From contig CASFJU010000013.1 of assembly GCA_949295115.1 (NCBI GenBank), positions 1 through 64,000 of the forward strand: a stretch of DNA of 64,000 nucleotides, given 5' to 3'. Source of the stretch: an uncultured Phascolarctobacterium sp. (GTDB lineage: Bacteria; Bacillota; Negativicutes; Acidaminococcales; Acidaminococcaceae). The position numbers and the translations under genes were made by a program. Position 1 is the first letter of the stretch, and each line of letters opens with the position of its first letter. Under the pieces are notes generated by a model. That model was not told the DNA's origin. It made no database searches and worked only from the letters and a program-made list of their open reading frames with translations. This document shows positions 36,048 to 45,535 of this stretch, piece by piece.

Positions 36048-36085
36048 AAAATAAGCCCAATACCAAAAGGTATCAGGCTTATTTT
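36048..36085 (-). terminator. Rho-independent terminator of rpmB
   Basis: On the minus strand AAAATAAGCC, with an inner ATACC/GGTAT stem, pairs with GGCTTATTTT and runs into T residues, just after the rpmB stop. Confidence 0.88.
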
Positions 36086-36099
36086 AAAATCCGTCAGAA

Positions 36100-36291
36100 T
36101 CAGATAGCGCGGTTAACTTTACCGGAACGCAAGCAACGGGTGCAAACGTTGATACGTTTTACAGAACCATTAACAACTGCTCTTACCTGCTGAATGTTCG
36201 GTTTCCAAGCGCGTTTAGAATGTCTATTGGAATGGCTGACGTTACAACCAGCTTGAATACCTTTGCCGCAAACTTCGCAAATGGATGCCAT
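36100..36291 (-). CDS. rpmB: 50S ribosomal protein L28
   Basis: A small basic protein of the large ribosomal subunit. The 63-residue chain is complete: MASICEVCGKGIQAGCNVSH at the N-terminus, then RAWKPNIQQVRA and INVCTRCLRSGKV. Two Cys pairs (CEVC, CTRC) make it the zinc-binding type. The ATG is preceded by AAGGAGG. The gene stands alone on the minus strand, with its own promoter and terminator, between fni and recG. Confidence 0.97.
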   Translation of the reverse strand: MASICEVCGKGIQAGCNVSHSNRHSKRAWKPNIQQVRAVVNGSVKRINVCTRCLRSGKVNRAI

Positions 36292-36344
36292 GAGTCCCAC
36301 CTCCTTAACGTAATTCGAGCATCAGTTACAAATTTAACAGAAGT

Positions 36345-36373
36345 ATCATACCATAGAATGAACTTAAAAGCAA
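36345..36373 (-). promoter_or_regulatory. SigmaA-type promoter of rpmB
   Basis: TTGCTT and TATGAT on the minus strand are separated by 17 bases, about 54 bases upstream of the rpmB start. Confidence 0.75.
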
Positions 36374-36401
36374 GAGATTTTTAGATTGGCAGCGTGATTT
36401 T

Positions 36402-38465
36402 ATGTGGTGGCAGGAGCCGGTAACAAAATTAAAAGGGATTGGCCCTAAAAAAGCGGCGGATTTTGCAAACTTAAACGTCTTTACCATTGGCGATTTGCTG
36501 AACCGTTATCCGCGCACTTACGTGGACCAGAGCAAGGTGAAAACCATCGGCGAGCTGCGCACGGACGGCGAAAAGCAGCTGTTCCGCGCGGAGGTATACC
36601 GCGTGGCGGACAGGATATCGGCGCGGCGCATGCGTTATACTTTGGTAACGGTTACGGATGGCAGCGGCAGATTTGCCGAAATTTATATGTTTGCGCATCA
36701 GCGCTTCCAGACACGCAATTACAAACCGGGCGTGCAGCTTTTAATTGACGGCAAGGTGCAGCCGGGGCGCGGCGGGGCAAAAATTGTTACCGACGCTTAT
36801 GTGCAGATTTTAAAGGACAACGAGGAAGCAGCGGCGCCCGGAATACTGCCGGTATATGCGTTAAGCGGCGCGCTGACGCAGCAGAATTTGCGTACAGCTG
36901 TTAAGGCGGCGCTGGCCATGGCAGAAGACTACCTGCCGGAATCGCTGCCGCAGGACGTAATTGCGGCGAAGAAACTGCCGCCGCGTCTGGAAGCGTTGAA
37001 AAACATTCACTTCCCCGAAAGTTTTGCGGCGCTGGCCAAAGCACGCAGCCGTTTTGTATTTGAAGAACTGTTTTTATTGCAGTGCGGGCTTTTGTATTAC
37101 CGCAGCAAGGTTAAAAGCGGCCGCAGCGGCATTAAAATGGGCGTGGACGGCAAAATTTTAAAAAGCGTGCTGCAAAGCCTGCCGTTTAAACTGACGGAAG
37201 CGCAGCAAAAAGCGTGGCAGGATATCAGCCTTGACATGCAGGACATCAAGCCCATGCACAGGCTTTTGCAGGGCGACGTTGGCAGCGGCAAAACGGCGGT
37301 ATCTGCGCTGGCGCTGGCCAAAGCTGCGGAAAACGGCTACCAGGGCTGCATTATGGTGCCGACGGAAATTTTAGCGCAGCAGCATTACGAAACCTTGCAG
37401 CAGTTTTTGCAGCCCGCCGGTATCAGCATCGGGCTGTTAACCAGCAGCGTTAAGGGCGCGCGCAGGCGCGAACTTTTGGAACAGCTTGCCGACGGCAGCT
37501 TGCAGGTGCTTGTCGGTACGCACGCGCTGATACAGGACGACGTTGTTTTTGACAAGCTCGCCCTTGTCATTACGGACGAACAGCACCGCTTCGGCGTGGA
37601 ACAGCGAGCCAAACTTGCCAATAAATCGGCTTTTGAGCCGGATGTATTGGTTATGACGGCGACGCCAATACCGCGCACATTGGCGCTGACGGTGTATGGC
37701 GATTTGGATGTTTCCATAATGAAAGGCATGCCACCGGGGCGCAAAAGCATTAAAACGCTGTGCTACACCGGCGATAAGCGGCGCGAAGTGTATGCGGGCA
37801 TGGTGCGGCAGATTCAGGCAGGGCATCAGGCGTACGTTGTGTGCGCCGTGATAGAGCAGGGCGAAATGCCGGGTGTGCGTGCGGCAACGGACGTGTATAA
37901 CGAACTTGCCAAAACATTTTTAAAGGGCATACCCTGTGCGCTGCTGCACGGCAAAATGAAGCCTGCCGAAAAAGAAGCAATAATGGAAGAGTTTGCCGCC
38001 GGTAAAATAAAGGCGCTCATCAGCACCACGGTTATCGAAGTTGGCGTGAACGTACCCAACGCCACGCTGATGATTATCGAAAACGCCGACCGCTTCGGAC
38101 TAGCACAGCTGCACCAGCTGCGCGGGCGCGTAGGGCGCGGTGAGGCACAGTCCTTCTGCGTGCTGCTCACCGATTCGGATGCGCCGGAAACGCTGGCACG
38201 TCTGAACGTGCTGCACACATCCAACGACGGTTTTTATCTTGCAGAGCAGGATTTGAAGCTGCGCGGGGCAGGGCAGCTTTTTGGACTTCGCCAGCACGGC
38301 TTGCCTGATTTGTATATTGCTGATATACTTCAAGATACAGACGTTTTGATTGAGGCGCGCGGCCTTGCCAAACAGGCGCTGGCCGACAAAAAAATTACCG
38401 GCGAGATTGAAGAAGCCTTAAACGCGCAGTTTGACGAACGTTTTAAACGCATTTTTAACAGTTAA
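36402..38465 (+). CDS. recG: ATP-dependent DNA helicase RecG
   Basis: Remodels stalled replication forks and branched recombination intermediates. The 687-residue protein starts with the RecG wedge/OB region (VTKLKGIGPKKAADF, LLNRYPRTYVD). The helicase motifs follow: LLQGDVGSGKTAVSALAL (Walker A), ITDEQHRFGVEQR (motif II, DEQH), MTATPIPRTLALTVYGD (III), and STTVIEVGVNVPNATLMIIE with QLHQLRGRVGRG (V and VI). The length is normal. The gene faces away from rpmB and is followed by a membrane protein gene after 11 bases. Confidence 0.97.
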   Translation: MWWQEPVTKLKGIGPKKAADFANLNVFTIGDLLNRYPRTYVDQSKVKTIGELRTDGEKQLFRAEVYRVADRISARRMRYTLVTVTDGSGRFAEIYMFAHQRFQTRNYKPGVQLLIDGKVQPGRGGAKIVTDAYVQILKDNEEAAAPGILPVYALSGALTQQNLRTAVKAALAMAEDYLPESLPQDVIAAKKLPPRLEALKNIHFPESFAALAKARSRFVFEELFLLQCGLLYYRSKVKSGRSGIKMGVDGKILKSVLQSLPFKLTEAQQKAWQDISLDMQDIKPMHRLLQGDVGSGKTAVSALALAKAAENGYQGCIMVPTEILAQQHYETLQQFLQPAGISIGLLTSSVKGARRRELLEQLADGSLQVLVGTHALIQDDVVFDKLALVITDEQHRFGVEQRAKLANKSAFEPDVLVMTATPIPRTLALTVYGDLDVSIMKGMPPGRKSIKTLCYTGDKRREVYAGMVRQIQAGHQAYVVCAVIEQGEMPGVRAATDVYNELAKTFLKGIPCALLHGKMKPAEKEAIMEEFAAGKIKALISTTVIEVGVNVPNATLMIIENADRFGLAQLHQLRGRVGRGEAQSFCVLLTDSDAPETLARLNVLHTSNDGFYLAEQDLKLRGAGQLFGLRQHGLPDLYIADILQDTDVLIEARGLAKQALADKKITGEIEEALNAQFDERFKRIFNS

Positions 38466-38476
38466 CGGAGGCACAA

Positions 38477-39181
38477 ATGCCTGAAGAAAAATGGTATCAG
38501 GACCCGGAAAAAGCCACGCGGGCAGCGGTGTTTGCAATTTTGCTTGCAGGAGGCGCGCTTACATGGTGGCTGGCGGGCGACCAAGTTAATACAATGTTTG
38601 CGCTGGCCGTCAGCGGCGACGTGGACGGGCTGGCGGAATATTTCCGTTCCTTCGGCGCGTGGGCAATCGTCGTCAGCTTTGTGCTGGACGTGTTAATCAA
38701 CGCCGGCAGCGTGTTCCCTTCAATTTTTATTTCCACAGCCAACGGGCTGATTTTCGGGCTGCCGCTGGGCATTTTAATCTCGTGGCTGGCGGAAACAACG
38801 GGCGTGGTTATCAGCTTCTGGCTGATGCGTTATTTGTTCCGCAGCACGGCGGAAAAGATGATTGCCAAAAGCAGCATGCTGATGAAGATAGACGATTTGA
38901 GCGGACGCAAGGGCCTTCAGTGGATGGCGCTGGCGAGGATGCTGCCGTATTTTCCGTCCGGCATTTTAACGGCGATAGGCGCGGTAAGCAAAATATCGAC
39001 GCGCGATTACATCATTGCCAACCTCATCGGCAAATTCCCGTCCACCGCGCTGGAAGTCGTCATCGGGCACGACCTTGTTAATTTCCAGCAGCACAGCGAG
39101 CGTCTGGCGGTACTGGTAACGCTGGTAATTATAATTTTTATCGCGTATAAACGCTTTGCAGCGAAAAAGAATAAAGATTGA
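38477..39181 (+). CDS. TVP38/TMEM64 (VTT) family membrane protein
   Basis: A 234-residue integral membrane protein. The VTT domain is seen as SVFPSIFISTANGLIFGLP, then GILISWLAETTGVVISFWLMRYL and ALARMLPYFPSGILTAIGA. About five or six membrane segments are predicted, the first near residues 18-32. Relatives act as lipid scramblases or are of unknown function. GGAGG precedes the ATG, and it is coupled to recG. A terminator follows. Confidence 0.87.
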   Translation: MPEEKWYQDPEKATRAAVFAILLAGGALTWWLAGDQVNTMFALAVSGDVDGLAEYFRSFGAWAIVVSFVLDVLINAGSVFPSIFISTANGLIFGLPLGILISWLAETTGVVISFWLMRYLFRSTAEKMIAKSSMLMKIDDLSGRKGLQWMALARMLPYFPSGILTAIGAVSKISTRDYIIANLIGKFPSTALEVVIGHDLVNFQQHSERLAVLVTLVIIIFIAYKRFAAKKNKD

Positions 39182-39187
39182 TATTAC

Positions 39188-39220
39188 GCCTCTGCTTTTT
39201 ATAAGGGCAGGGGCTTTTTA
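39188..39220 (+). terminator. Rho-independent terminator after the VTT gene
   Basis: GCCTCTGC and GCAGGGGC pair over eight bases with one G-T and are followed by five T residues. Confidence 0.82.
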
Positions 39221-39339
39221 CTGCCAAAACACAAAAAATTTTAAAAAAAATTTTGTAAAAAAATAATGAATGAAAATTAAAAATGTTGTATAATATAAGG
39301 CGTATAACCAAAAAGTGATAAAATTTAGGAGGACAAAAA

Positions 39340-41427
39340 ATGCATAGTTACAGCATTGAGCTTGGCGGCAGAACGCTGACGATGGAAATCGGCAAGATTG
39401 CCAAGCAGGCCAACGGCGCAGTATTGGTGCGCTATGGCGACACTGCGGTAGTAGTAGCTGCTACCGGTACCAAAACACCGCGTGAAGGTGTAGACTTTTT
39501 TCCTTTGACTGTTGATTTTGAAGAAAAAATGTACGCTGTGGGTAAAATCCCCGGCGGCTTTATTAAACGCGAAGGACGCCCGGCTGAAACCGCTATTTTG
39601 ACCAGCCGCCTTATCGACCGTCCGATCCGCCCGATGTTCCCGGAAGGCTACCACAACGACGTGCAGATTGTTGCAACCGCCGTTTCCGTAGACCCGGACA
39701 ACGCACCGGATATGCCGGCAATGATTGGCGCTTCCTGCGCGCTTTGCATTTCTGATATTCCGTTTGAAGGCCCTATCGCCGGTGTTCGCGTAGGCATGAT
39801 TGACGGCCAGTACATCATCAACCCGACCATCGAGCAGGCTAAAGTAAGCCGCCTGAACCTTGCCGTTGCAGGCACTAAAGACGCTATCCTGATGGTTGAA
39901 GCCGGCGCTAAGGAAATCAGTGAAGACGAAATGCTGGACGCTATCTGGTTCGGCCACGAAGAAATTAAAAAGCTGGTTGAATGGCAGGAAAAAATCATGG
40001 CAGAAGTGGGCAAACCCAAAATGGAAGTGCCCGTTTACGAGCCGCCTGCTGAACTGGCAGCCGAAATTGAAGCTTACGGCGCAGAACAGCTGAAAGCAGC
40101 CCTGATGGACGCTAACAAGCTGGAACGCGAAGAAAACGTAGCCCGCATCAAAGCGGAAATCGCCGATGCGTTCATGGAAAAATATCCAGACAACGCTAAA
40201 GATGTTGCTTATATTACCCAGAAACTGGTTAAAAAGATTGTCCGCCGCACCATTTCCGTGGATAAAATCCGCCCGGACGGACGTGCGCTGGACGAAGTGC
40301 GCCCTGTAACCTGCGAAGTTGGCTTACTTGCCCGCCCGCACGGCAGCGCACTGTTTACCCGCGGCCAGACCCAGATTTTGAACGTACTGGCACTGGCACC
40401 GCTCAGCGAAGCACAGACCCTTGACGGACTGGGCGTTGAGCTGCACAAACGCTATATCCACCATTACAACTTCCCGCCGTACAGCGTTGGCGAAACCAAA
40501 CCGCTGCGCAGCCCGGGCCGCCGCGAAATCGGCCACGGCGCACTGGCAGAACGCGCACTGCTGCCGGTAATTCCTTCCGAAGAAGAATTCCCGTATGCAA
40601 TCCGCCTGGTTTCCGAAACTCTGGAATCCAATGGTTCTTCCTCCATGGGCAGCGTCTGCGCAAGTACGCTTTCCCTTATGGATGCAGGCGTACCTATTAA
40701 AGCACCGGTTGCCGGCGTAGCAATGGGCCTTGTAAAAGACGGCGATTATTTCACCATCCTGACCGATATTCAGGGCCTTGAAGATGCCCTCGGCGATATG
40801 GACTTTAAAGTTGCCGGCACCAAAAACGGCATCACCGCCATCCAGATGGATATCAAAATTGACGGCATCAATAAAGAAATCTTCCAGCAGGCGCTGGCAC
40901 AGGCTAAACGCGGCCGCGAACACATCATGGGCATCATGATGGACTGCATCTCCGAACCGCGCAAAGAGCTGTCCAAATACGCTCCGAAGATTACCACCAT
41001 CCATATCGACCCTGAAAAAATCAGCAAGGTTATCGGCCCCGGCGGCAAAACCATTAAGAAAATTGTGGAAGAAACCGGCGCTAAAATCGATATCGAAGAA
41101 GACGGCTGCATTTATATTGCCGCTGTTAACAGCGAGCAGGCTGCCAAAGCTATCGACATCATTAACGGCATTACCGCCGAAGCGGAAGTCGGCAAAGTTT
41201 ACACCGGCAAAGTTACCCGCCTGATGAACTTCGGCGCGTTTGTTGAAATCCTGCCAGGCAAAGAAGGTTTGGTTCATATCAGCCAGCTTTCCACCGAACA
41301 TGTCGGCAAGGTTGAAGACGTTGTTTCCGTCGGCGACGAAATCGTTGTTAAAGTTACGGAAATCGACCAGAAAGGCCGCATTAACCTGTCCCGCAAAGCA
41401 GTGCTTAACGGCGGTTTGAGCAAATAA
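39340..41427 (+). CDS. pnp: Polyribonucleotide nucleotidyltransferase (PNPase)
   Basis: A phosphorolytic 3'-5' exoribonuclease of the RNA degradosome. The 695-residue protein has two RNase PH domains (the first with [16 protein letters not shown], the second with [20 protein letters not shown] and [13 protein letters not shown]). The C-terminal KH domain has [20 protein letters not shown], and an S1 domain ends it ([20 protein letters not shown]). AGGAGG precedes the ATG. Upstream TATAAT near 39290 may be the -10 element, although no good -35 is visible. No rpsO gene precedes it, unlike in many bacteria. Confidence 0.98.
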   Translation: MHSYSIELGGRTLTMEIGKIAKQANGAVLVRYGDTAVVVAATGTKTPREGVDFFPLTVDFEEKMYAVGKIPGGFIKREGRPAETAILTSRLIDRPIRPMFPEGYHNDVQIVATAVSVDPDNAPDMPAMIGASCALCISDIPFEGPIAGVRVGMIDGQYIINPTIEQAKVSRLNLAVAGTKDAILMVEAGAKEISEDEMLDAIWFGHEEIKKLVEWQEKIMAEVGKPKMEVPVYEPPAELAAEIEAYGAEQLKAALMDANKLEREENVARIKAEIADAFMEKYPDNAKDVAYITQKLVKKIVRRTISVDKIRPDGRALDEVRPVTCEVGLLARPHGSALFTRGQTQILNVLALAPLSEAQTLDGLGVELHKRYIHHYNFPPYSVGETKPLRSPGRREIGHGALAERALLPVIPSEEEFPYAIRLVSETLESNGSSSMGSVCASTLSLMDAGVPIKAPVAGVAMGLVKDGDYFTILTDIQGLEDALGDMDFKVAGTKNGITAIQMDIKIDGINKEIFQQALAQAKRGREHIMGIMMDCISEPRKELSKYAPKITTIHIDPEKISKVIGPGGKTIKKIVEETGAKIDIEEDGCIYIAAVNSEQAAKAIDIINGITAEAEVGKVYTGKVTRLMNFGAFVEILPGKEGLVHISQLSTEHVGKVEDVVSVGDEIVVKVTEIDQKGRINLSRKAVLNGGLSK

Positions 41428-41441
41428 TTTAAGCAAAAACT

Positions 41442-41476
41442 AAATCCCGCTGAATTAACTTTCGGCGGGATTTTTT
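41442..41476 (+). terminator. Rho-independent terminator of pnp
   Basis: AAATCCCGC and GCGGGATTT pair perfectly around a 14-base loop, and the T-tract continues. Confidence 0.87.
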
Positions 41477-41491
41477 ATAACGAGGTGTAAT

Positions 41492-41941
41492 ATGAGAATT
41501 CGCGGTTTTGAAAAAATTGCAGCTTACGCAGATGTTGACTTTCCGATGCCGGAACGCAAAACAAAAATGGCGGCGGGCTACGATATTTACCTGCCGGAGG
41601 ATGTAACGATTGAAGCGCACAAACTGAAAATGGTGCCGACCGGCGTAAAAGCATATATGCAGGACGACGAGTTCCTTGGCGTGCATATCCGCAGCAGCAT
41701 CGCCGTAAAAAAAGGTTTGGCGCTGGTGAATAACGTGGGCATTATCGACGCCGACTACTACAACAACGAGGACAACGAAGGGCACATCATGCTGGGGCTG
41801 TTTAACACGACGGACAGCGACGTAACCCTGCCCAAAGGCGAGCGCGTGGCACAGGGCATATTCTACAAATACCTTACCGCCGACGGCGACAACGCCGACG
41901 CAGTACGCGGCGGCGGCTTCGGCAGCACGGGGGAGAAATAA
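41492..41941 (+). CDS. dut: Deoxyuridine 5'-triphosphate nucleotidohydrolase (dUTPase)
   Basis: Cleaves dUTP to dUMP and pyrophosphate, keeping uracil out of DNA. The 149-residue protein has the five trimeric dUTPase motifs in order: MAAGYDIYLPEDV, GVHIRSSIAVKKGLALVNNV, IDADYYNNEDNEGHI, KGERVAQGIFYKY and RGGGFGSTGEK. The last forms the flexible P-loop-like tail. GAGGTG precedes the ATG. Confidence 0.93.
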   Translation: MRIRGFEKIAAYADVDFPMPERKTKMAAGYDIYLPEDVTIEAHKLKMVPTGVKAYMQDDEFLGVHIRSSIAVKKGLALVNNVGIIDADYYNNEDNEGHIMLGLFNTTDSDVTLPKGERVAQGIFYKYLTADGDNADAVRGGGFGSTGEK

Positions 41942-41945
41942 AAAT

Positions 41946-41974
41946 TTGAAATAAGTTTTAATTTGTGTTATATT
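41946..41974 (+). promoter_or_regulatory. SigmaA-type promoter of the candidate small RNA
   Basis: TTGAAA and TATATT are separated by 17 bases, directly after dut. The next gene starts 300 bases later, with a terminator in between. Confidence 0.65.
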
Positions 41975-41979
41975 ATAAA

Positions 41980-42128
41980 TACAAAGAACAACCGCCCACA
42001 AGGTGGGTTGGCCAAAGAAATAATGGATAACCACCCTTTCCTCGGTCAAAGTTGGGGGTGGTTGTCTATTTAGGGTTACTTTACAAGACTGTTGTAAACC
42101 AAAACGGTTTACAGCAGTCTTTTTTTAT
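41980..42128 (+). ncRNA. Candidate intergenic small RNA with three hairpins
   Basis: A transcript from the promoter just upstream to the terminator at 42086-42127 would be about 150 nt. Hairpin 1 is CCCAC-AAG-GTGGG, extended by CAA/TTG (about 41989-42010). Hairpin 2 is AACCACCC (42029-42036) with GGGTGGTT (42056-42063). Hairpin 3 is the terminator. The two inner hairpins share CCCAC/CCACCC cores and could pair with one another. The only small frame is ATG at 42023, 16 codons, with no clear ribosome-binding site. Similar ACCACCC/GGGTGGT structures lie near some type I toxin genes in Firmicutes, but no hydrophobic toxin frame is visible here. Function unknown. Confidence 0.45.
42086..42127 (+). 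terminator. Strong rho-independent terminator before the polysaccharide locus
   Basis: AGACTGTTGTAAACC and GGTTTACAGCAGTCT (one mismatch) enclose AAAAC and are followed by seven T residues. It insulates the polysaccharide locus from dut. Confidence 0.93.
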
Positions 42129-42181
42129 TGCGTAAAAACGGAGTTAACTAAAAGGGAAAAGTAGAAATTTTATTTTAAAAG

Positions 42182-42190
42182 TGATATAAT
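42182..42190 (+). promoter_or_regulatory. Extended -10 promoter of the polysaccharide operon
   Basis: TGATATAAT gives a TGn-extended perfect -10; no convincing -35 is seen. The leader before the first gene would be about 75 bases, AT-rich. Confidence 0.5.
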
Positions 42191-42272
42191 AACTTATAAT
42201 TAATTGCAAAATAAAGTATTAATATATCTTTCAATTAAAATAAATTCAAACAATGATTTTGAGGAATGTAAG

Positions 42273-43703
42273 TTGCCCGAAAATTTCCAAAAAATAAACA
42301 AATATACCAACCTTATCTTGCCGGTAGTCCTTGTATTTATCGACTACCTTGCTATCGTCTGCGCCGAAAGCCTTGCTTTTAACTTCCGCAACTGGTACAC
42401 AGGTAACACCAGCCTGCACATCTCATGGCTTAACTTCTGGGTAGTATTTCCGGCGCTGTACCTCATCTTTTTAAATATCGAACAGTTATATAACCGCCGT
42501 GCGCAGTTCTGGCAGATAATTCAAAAATTATTTGTAACAAGCTGCTACGCCATTACCTCAATCATCATATTGCTCTATATAGCGCGCATAGCAGGCTCAA
42601 CCTCCAGAATGTTCATTGCAGTATTCTGGATATTAAGCTTTATTTTACTTGTGGTATTCCGTTATATCGTAAAAAAGGTACTTGAAAAATACCAGCTTCT
42701 GCAAGTACCGGTACTTATTATCGGCGCAGGTAAAACAGCAGAGCTTTTAGTACAGGGTATTAAAGATGACGCCGGTATGGGTTATAAAATAATAGGCTTA
42801 CTTGAAGATAACAAAGTAGAAGACGGAGTGCTGGAAAAATATCCCGTACTCGGTAAATTCAGCGATGCTGAACAGGTAATAAGTAAATATAACATCCAGC
42901 ATGTTTTCATAGCAGCACCGGGTCTGGAACAGGGCAAACTTACCAAACTCATCTATAAAGTGCAGCCGCTTGTAAAAAGCATGGGTGTAATACCTAACCT
43001 TGTCGGTGTACCAATGGGCGGCATAGAAGCAGAAAGCCTGTTTAACGAAAAGCTTATGCTGTTAAGGTTACGCAACAATCTTGCACGCCCTGTCAACCGC
43101 TGGATAAAAACAATCTTTGACTATGTGCTTACCATAACCGGCACAATCGCTATAAGCCCGATACTTATCGTTATAGCCTTATGGATATATAAAGATTCAC
43201 CGGGGCCTGTAATCTTTAAACACAGGCGTATAGGCAAAAACGGTAAAGAATTTAACTGCTATAAATTCCGCAGCATGTGCGTAGATGCCAAAGAAAAACT
43301 GGAACAGCTTTTAGCAAACGACCCTGAAGCCAGAGCCGAATGGGAAAAAGACTTTAAGCTAAAAAACGACCCGCGCATAACAAAAAGCGGTGCGTTTTTA
43401 CGCAAGACAAGCTTAGATGAACTGCCGCAGATATTCAACGTACTGAAAGGTGAAATGAGCCTTGTAGGCCCGCGTCCGATAATCAGGGACGAAATGATAA
43501 GGTACGGAGAACACATCGACGACTACCTGATGGTAAAACCGGGCATAACCGGCATGTGGCAGGTAAGCGGCAGAAGCGATACAGGCTATAAAGAAAGAGT
43601 ACAGCTTGACAGCTGGTATGTACGCAACTGGAGTGTATGGTTAGACTTAATGCTGTTATGGAGGACTGGGAGAATAGTTGTGCAAGGTAAAGGTGCATAT
43701 TAA
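42273..43703 (+). CDS. Polyprenyl-phosphate sugar-1-phosphate transferase (initiating enzyme)
   Basis: Loads the first sugar phosphate onto undecaprenyl phosphate to start surface-polysaccharide synthesis. The 476-residue protein has about four N-terminal membrane helices, a Rossmann-like middle domain ([18 protein letters not shown]), a fifth membrane segment, and a C-terminal catalytic domain. The catalytic domain has [49 protein letters not shown] and [15 protein letters not shown]. This is the WbaP/WcaJ long form. A TTG start with GAGG upstream is chosen. An upstream in-frame TTG would add 23 residues but lacks a ribosome-binding site. Composition is closer to the core than to the next genes. 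The first sugar is not fixed by the sequence. Confidence 0.92.
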   Translation: MPENFQKINKYTNLILPVVLVFIDYLAIVCAESLAFNFRNWYTGNTSLHISWLNFWVVFPALYLIFLNIEQLYNRRAQFWQIIQKLFVTSCYAITSIIILLYIARIAGSTSRMFIAVFWILSFILLVVFRYIVKKVLEKYQLLQVPVLIIGAGKTAELLVQGIKDDAGMGYKIIGLLEDNKVEDGVLEKYPVLGKFSDAEQVISKYNIQHVFIAAPGLEQGKLTKLIYKVQPLVKSMGVIPNLVGVPMGGIEAESLFNEKLMLLRLRNNLARPVNRWIKTIFDYVLTITGTIAISPILIVIALWIYKDSPGPVIFKHRRIGKNGKEFNCYKFRSMCVDAKEKLEQLLANDPEARAEWEKDFKLKNDPRITKSGAFLRKTSLDELPQIFNVLKGEMSLVGPRPIIRDEMIRYGEHIDDYLMVKPGITGMWQVSGRSDTGYKERVQLDSWYVRNWSVWLDLMLLWRTGRIVVQGKGAY

Positions 43704-44564
43704 ATGAAATTGCCTGTCAGCATAATTGTACTAACATATAATGCAGGTACAGCGTTTAAAGCTATTTCAGAAATGATAAAAAAACAAAAGGCGAATATAG
43801 GGTATGTATTGGTGATTGATAGCAGTTCAAACGATACAACTGTTGATATTGCTAAATCTTTTGGCTTTGATGTAGAAATAATTGCTAAAAATGATTTTTG
43901 TCATGGTAAAACACGTCAATATGCATTAGAGAAAATCAATACTGAAATAGCAGTGTTTTTGACCCAAGATGCATTGTTATATGACGAATTTGCTGTAGAA
44001 AAATTGGTTAATTGTTTAACATCTGATGATAAAATTGCAGCAGCATATGGCAGGCAGATTCCTTATTCAGATACAGGGGTATTAGGCACATTTGCACGTG
44101 TATATAACTATCCTGAAATTTCTAAAATAAATACATTTGCAGATAGAAATGTTAAAGGTATAAAAACAGCATTTTTATCAGATTCTTTTGCAGCGTACAA
44201 GAAATCTTTACTTATGCAGATAGGTGGTTTTCCAAAACATGTGAACTTTGGTGAAGATACTTATGTTGCTGCAAAATTCTTAATGAATGGTTATAAAACA
44301 GCGTATTGTTCAGAAGCTAAAGTATATCATTCACATGATTATACCTTATTACAGGAATACGAGCGCAATAAAGAAATTGGCAAATTTCATAAGCAAGAAA
44401 AATGGCTTCTTAATATTTTTGGAAAAGCTGAAGGCGAAGGATTAAATTTTGTATTAAGTGAAGGCAAGTATCTTATAAAAAACAACAAATTTTATTATTT
44501 GCCAATAGCATTTATACATAATGTAGTCAAATATTTAGGATATAAAATTGGATGGTATTTTTAA
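43704..44564 (+). CDS. Glycosyltransferase family 2 (rhamnosyltransferase-like)
   Basis: A GT-A enzyme that adds one sugar to the lipid-linked chain. The 286-residue protein has SIIVLTYNAGTAFKAISE at the N-terminus, VIDSSSNDTTVDIAKS, the acceptor/donor loop KNDFCHGKTRQYALEK, and FLTQDALLYD with the QDA form of the metal motif. NFGEDTYVAAKFLMNGY is the distal ED motif. The FCHGKTRQYAL pattern resembles dTDP-rhamnose-using enzymes, which fits the RmlABCD genes downstream. It starts right after the stop of the initiating enzyme. From here the DNA becomes clearly AT-rich. Confidence 0.85.
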   Translation: MKLPVSIIVLTYNAGTAFKAISEMIKKQKANIGYVLVIDSSSNDTTVDIAKSFGFDVEIIAKNDFCHGKTRQYALEKINTEIAVFLTQDALLYDEFAVEKLVNCLTSDDKIAAAYGRQIPYSDTGVLGTFARVYNYPEISKINTFADRNVKGIKTAFLSDSFAAYKKSLLMQIGGFPKHVNFGEDTYVAAKFLMNGYKTAYCSEAKVYHSHDYTLLQEYERNKEIGKFHKQEKWLLNIFGKAEGEGLNFVLSEGKYLIKNNKFYYLPIAFIHNVVKYLGYKIGWYF

Positions 44565-44565
44565 T

Positions 44566-45522
44566 ATGGAAAATTTTCCAAAAGTTGATATTTTGATGGC
44601 TATATATAAGCCAAATTTAAAATGGCTGGAAGAACAATTAATTTCTTTAAACAATCAAACATATAAGGAATTAAATTTAATAGTATGGAACGATTGTCCT
44701 GATGATAATTTTAATTATGATGATTTTTTAAAAAAATATATAAATAAATTCAAATTCAAAATATATAAAGGAAAGAATAATTTCGGTTCTAACAAAGCTT
44801 TTGAAGAATTAACTAAATTAGCTACTGGACAATATATAGCCTATTGTGATCAGGATGATATATGGTTACCGGAAAAAATTAATGTTTTAGTAAAATATAT
44901 GATTAAATCTAAAGCTGATTTAATTTGCAGTGATATGTATGTAATAGATAAAAAAGGAAAGATAGTCGCAGATAAAATTACCAAAGTAAGACCACATCAA
45001 ATTTTTTATAAGGGAACAAATTTATTTGAGTATTTATTTTCTAAAAATTTTGTAACAGGATGTACTACATTGGTAAATGCAGAATTTGCAAAAAAAACAT
45101 TGCCGTTTCCAAAAGAGTATGTACATGACTGGTGGCTTGCTTTAAATGCTGCTGCAAATGGAAAATTAGAAATAGTTGAAGATTCATTAATAAAATATCG
45201 TATCCATGATACTAATCAAACGGGAATGCTAAATGGTGTAAATACCAAGAAAGATTATTATGATAAAAGAATTAAATTAGTAAAAAATAGAAGTGAAATT
45301 CTTATAGAAAGATTTGCTGATAATAAAACTCTAAATAAATTTGCTCAATTTGCCAAATATAGAGATTTATATTATAAGCAAAGAAATTTAAAAAATTTTT
45401 ATAATTTATTCAAATTACGTTATTTTAATAAATTGACTACATATTTTGAATTAATAATGCCTATTCTTCCTGAGTTTATATTTAAATTTATTATAAAACA
45501 AATTCGCAATGGAAACATTTAG
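44566..45522 (+). CDS. Glycosyltransferase family 2 (RgpB-like)
   Basis: A second GT-A transferase of the locus. The 318-residue protein has [19 protein letters not shown] at the start, [17 protein letters not shown], and the metal-binding [12 protein letters not shown], which is typical of rhamnosyltransferases such as Rgp[21 protein letters not shown] is the distal part, and [12 protein letters not shown] follows. The ATG lies one base after the previous stop. Codon use is AT-biased with many ATA and AAA codons. The linkage it forms is not predictable. Confidence 0.85.
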   Translation: MENFPKVDILMAIYKPNLKWLEEQLISLNNQTYKELNLIVWNDCPDDNFNYDDFLKKYINKFKFKIYKGKNNFGSNKAFEELTKLATGQYIAYCDQDDIWLPEKINVLVKYMIKSKADLICSDMYVIDKKGKIVADKITKVRPHQIFYKGTNLFEYLFSKNFVTGCTTLVNAEFAKKTLPFPKEYVHDWWLALNAAANGKLEIVEDSLIKYRIHDTNQTGMLNGVNTKKDYYDKRIKLVKNRSEILIERFADNKTLNKFAQFAKYRDLYYKQRNLKNFYNLFKLRYFNKLTTYFELIMPILPEFIFKFIIKQIRNGNI

Positions 45523-45535
45523 AGGAGGGTTAAAA

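Noticed and set aside
40324-41436. A 370-residue open frame opposite pnp, and a similar one of 376 residues at 33564-34694 opposite the S1 part of ispH-S1
   Set aside because: Both are shadows of conserved genes, with F/N/A-rich translations and no recognisable domain.
42023-42073. A 16-codon frame MDNHPFLGQSWGWLSI inside the candidate small RNA
   Set aside because: It has no convincing ribosome-binding site and coincides with a hairpin, so I treat it as RNA structure rather than a peptide gene.
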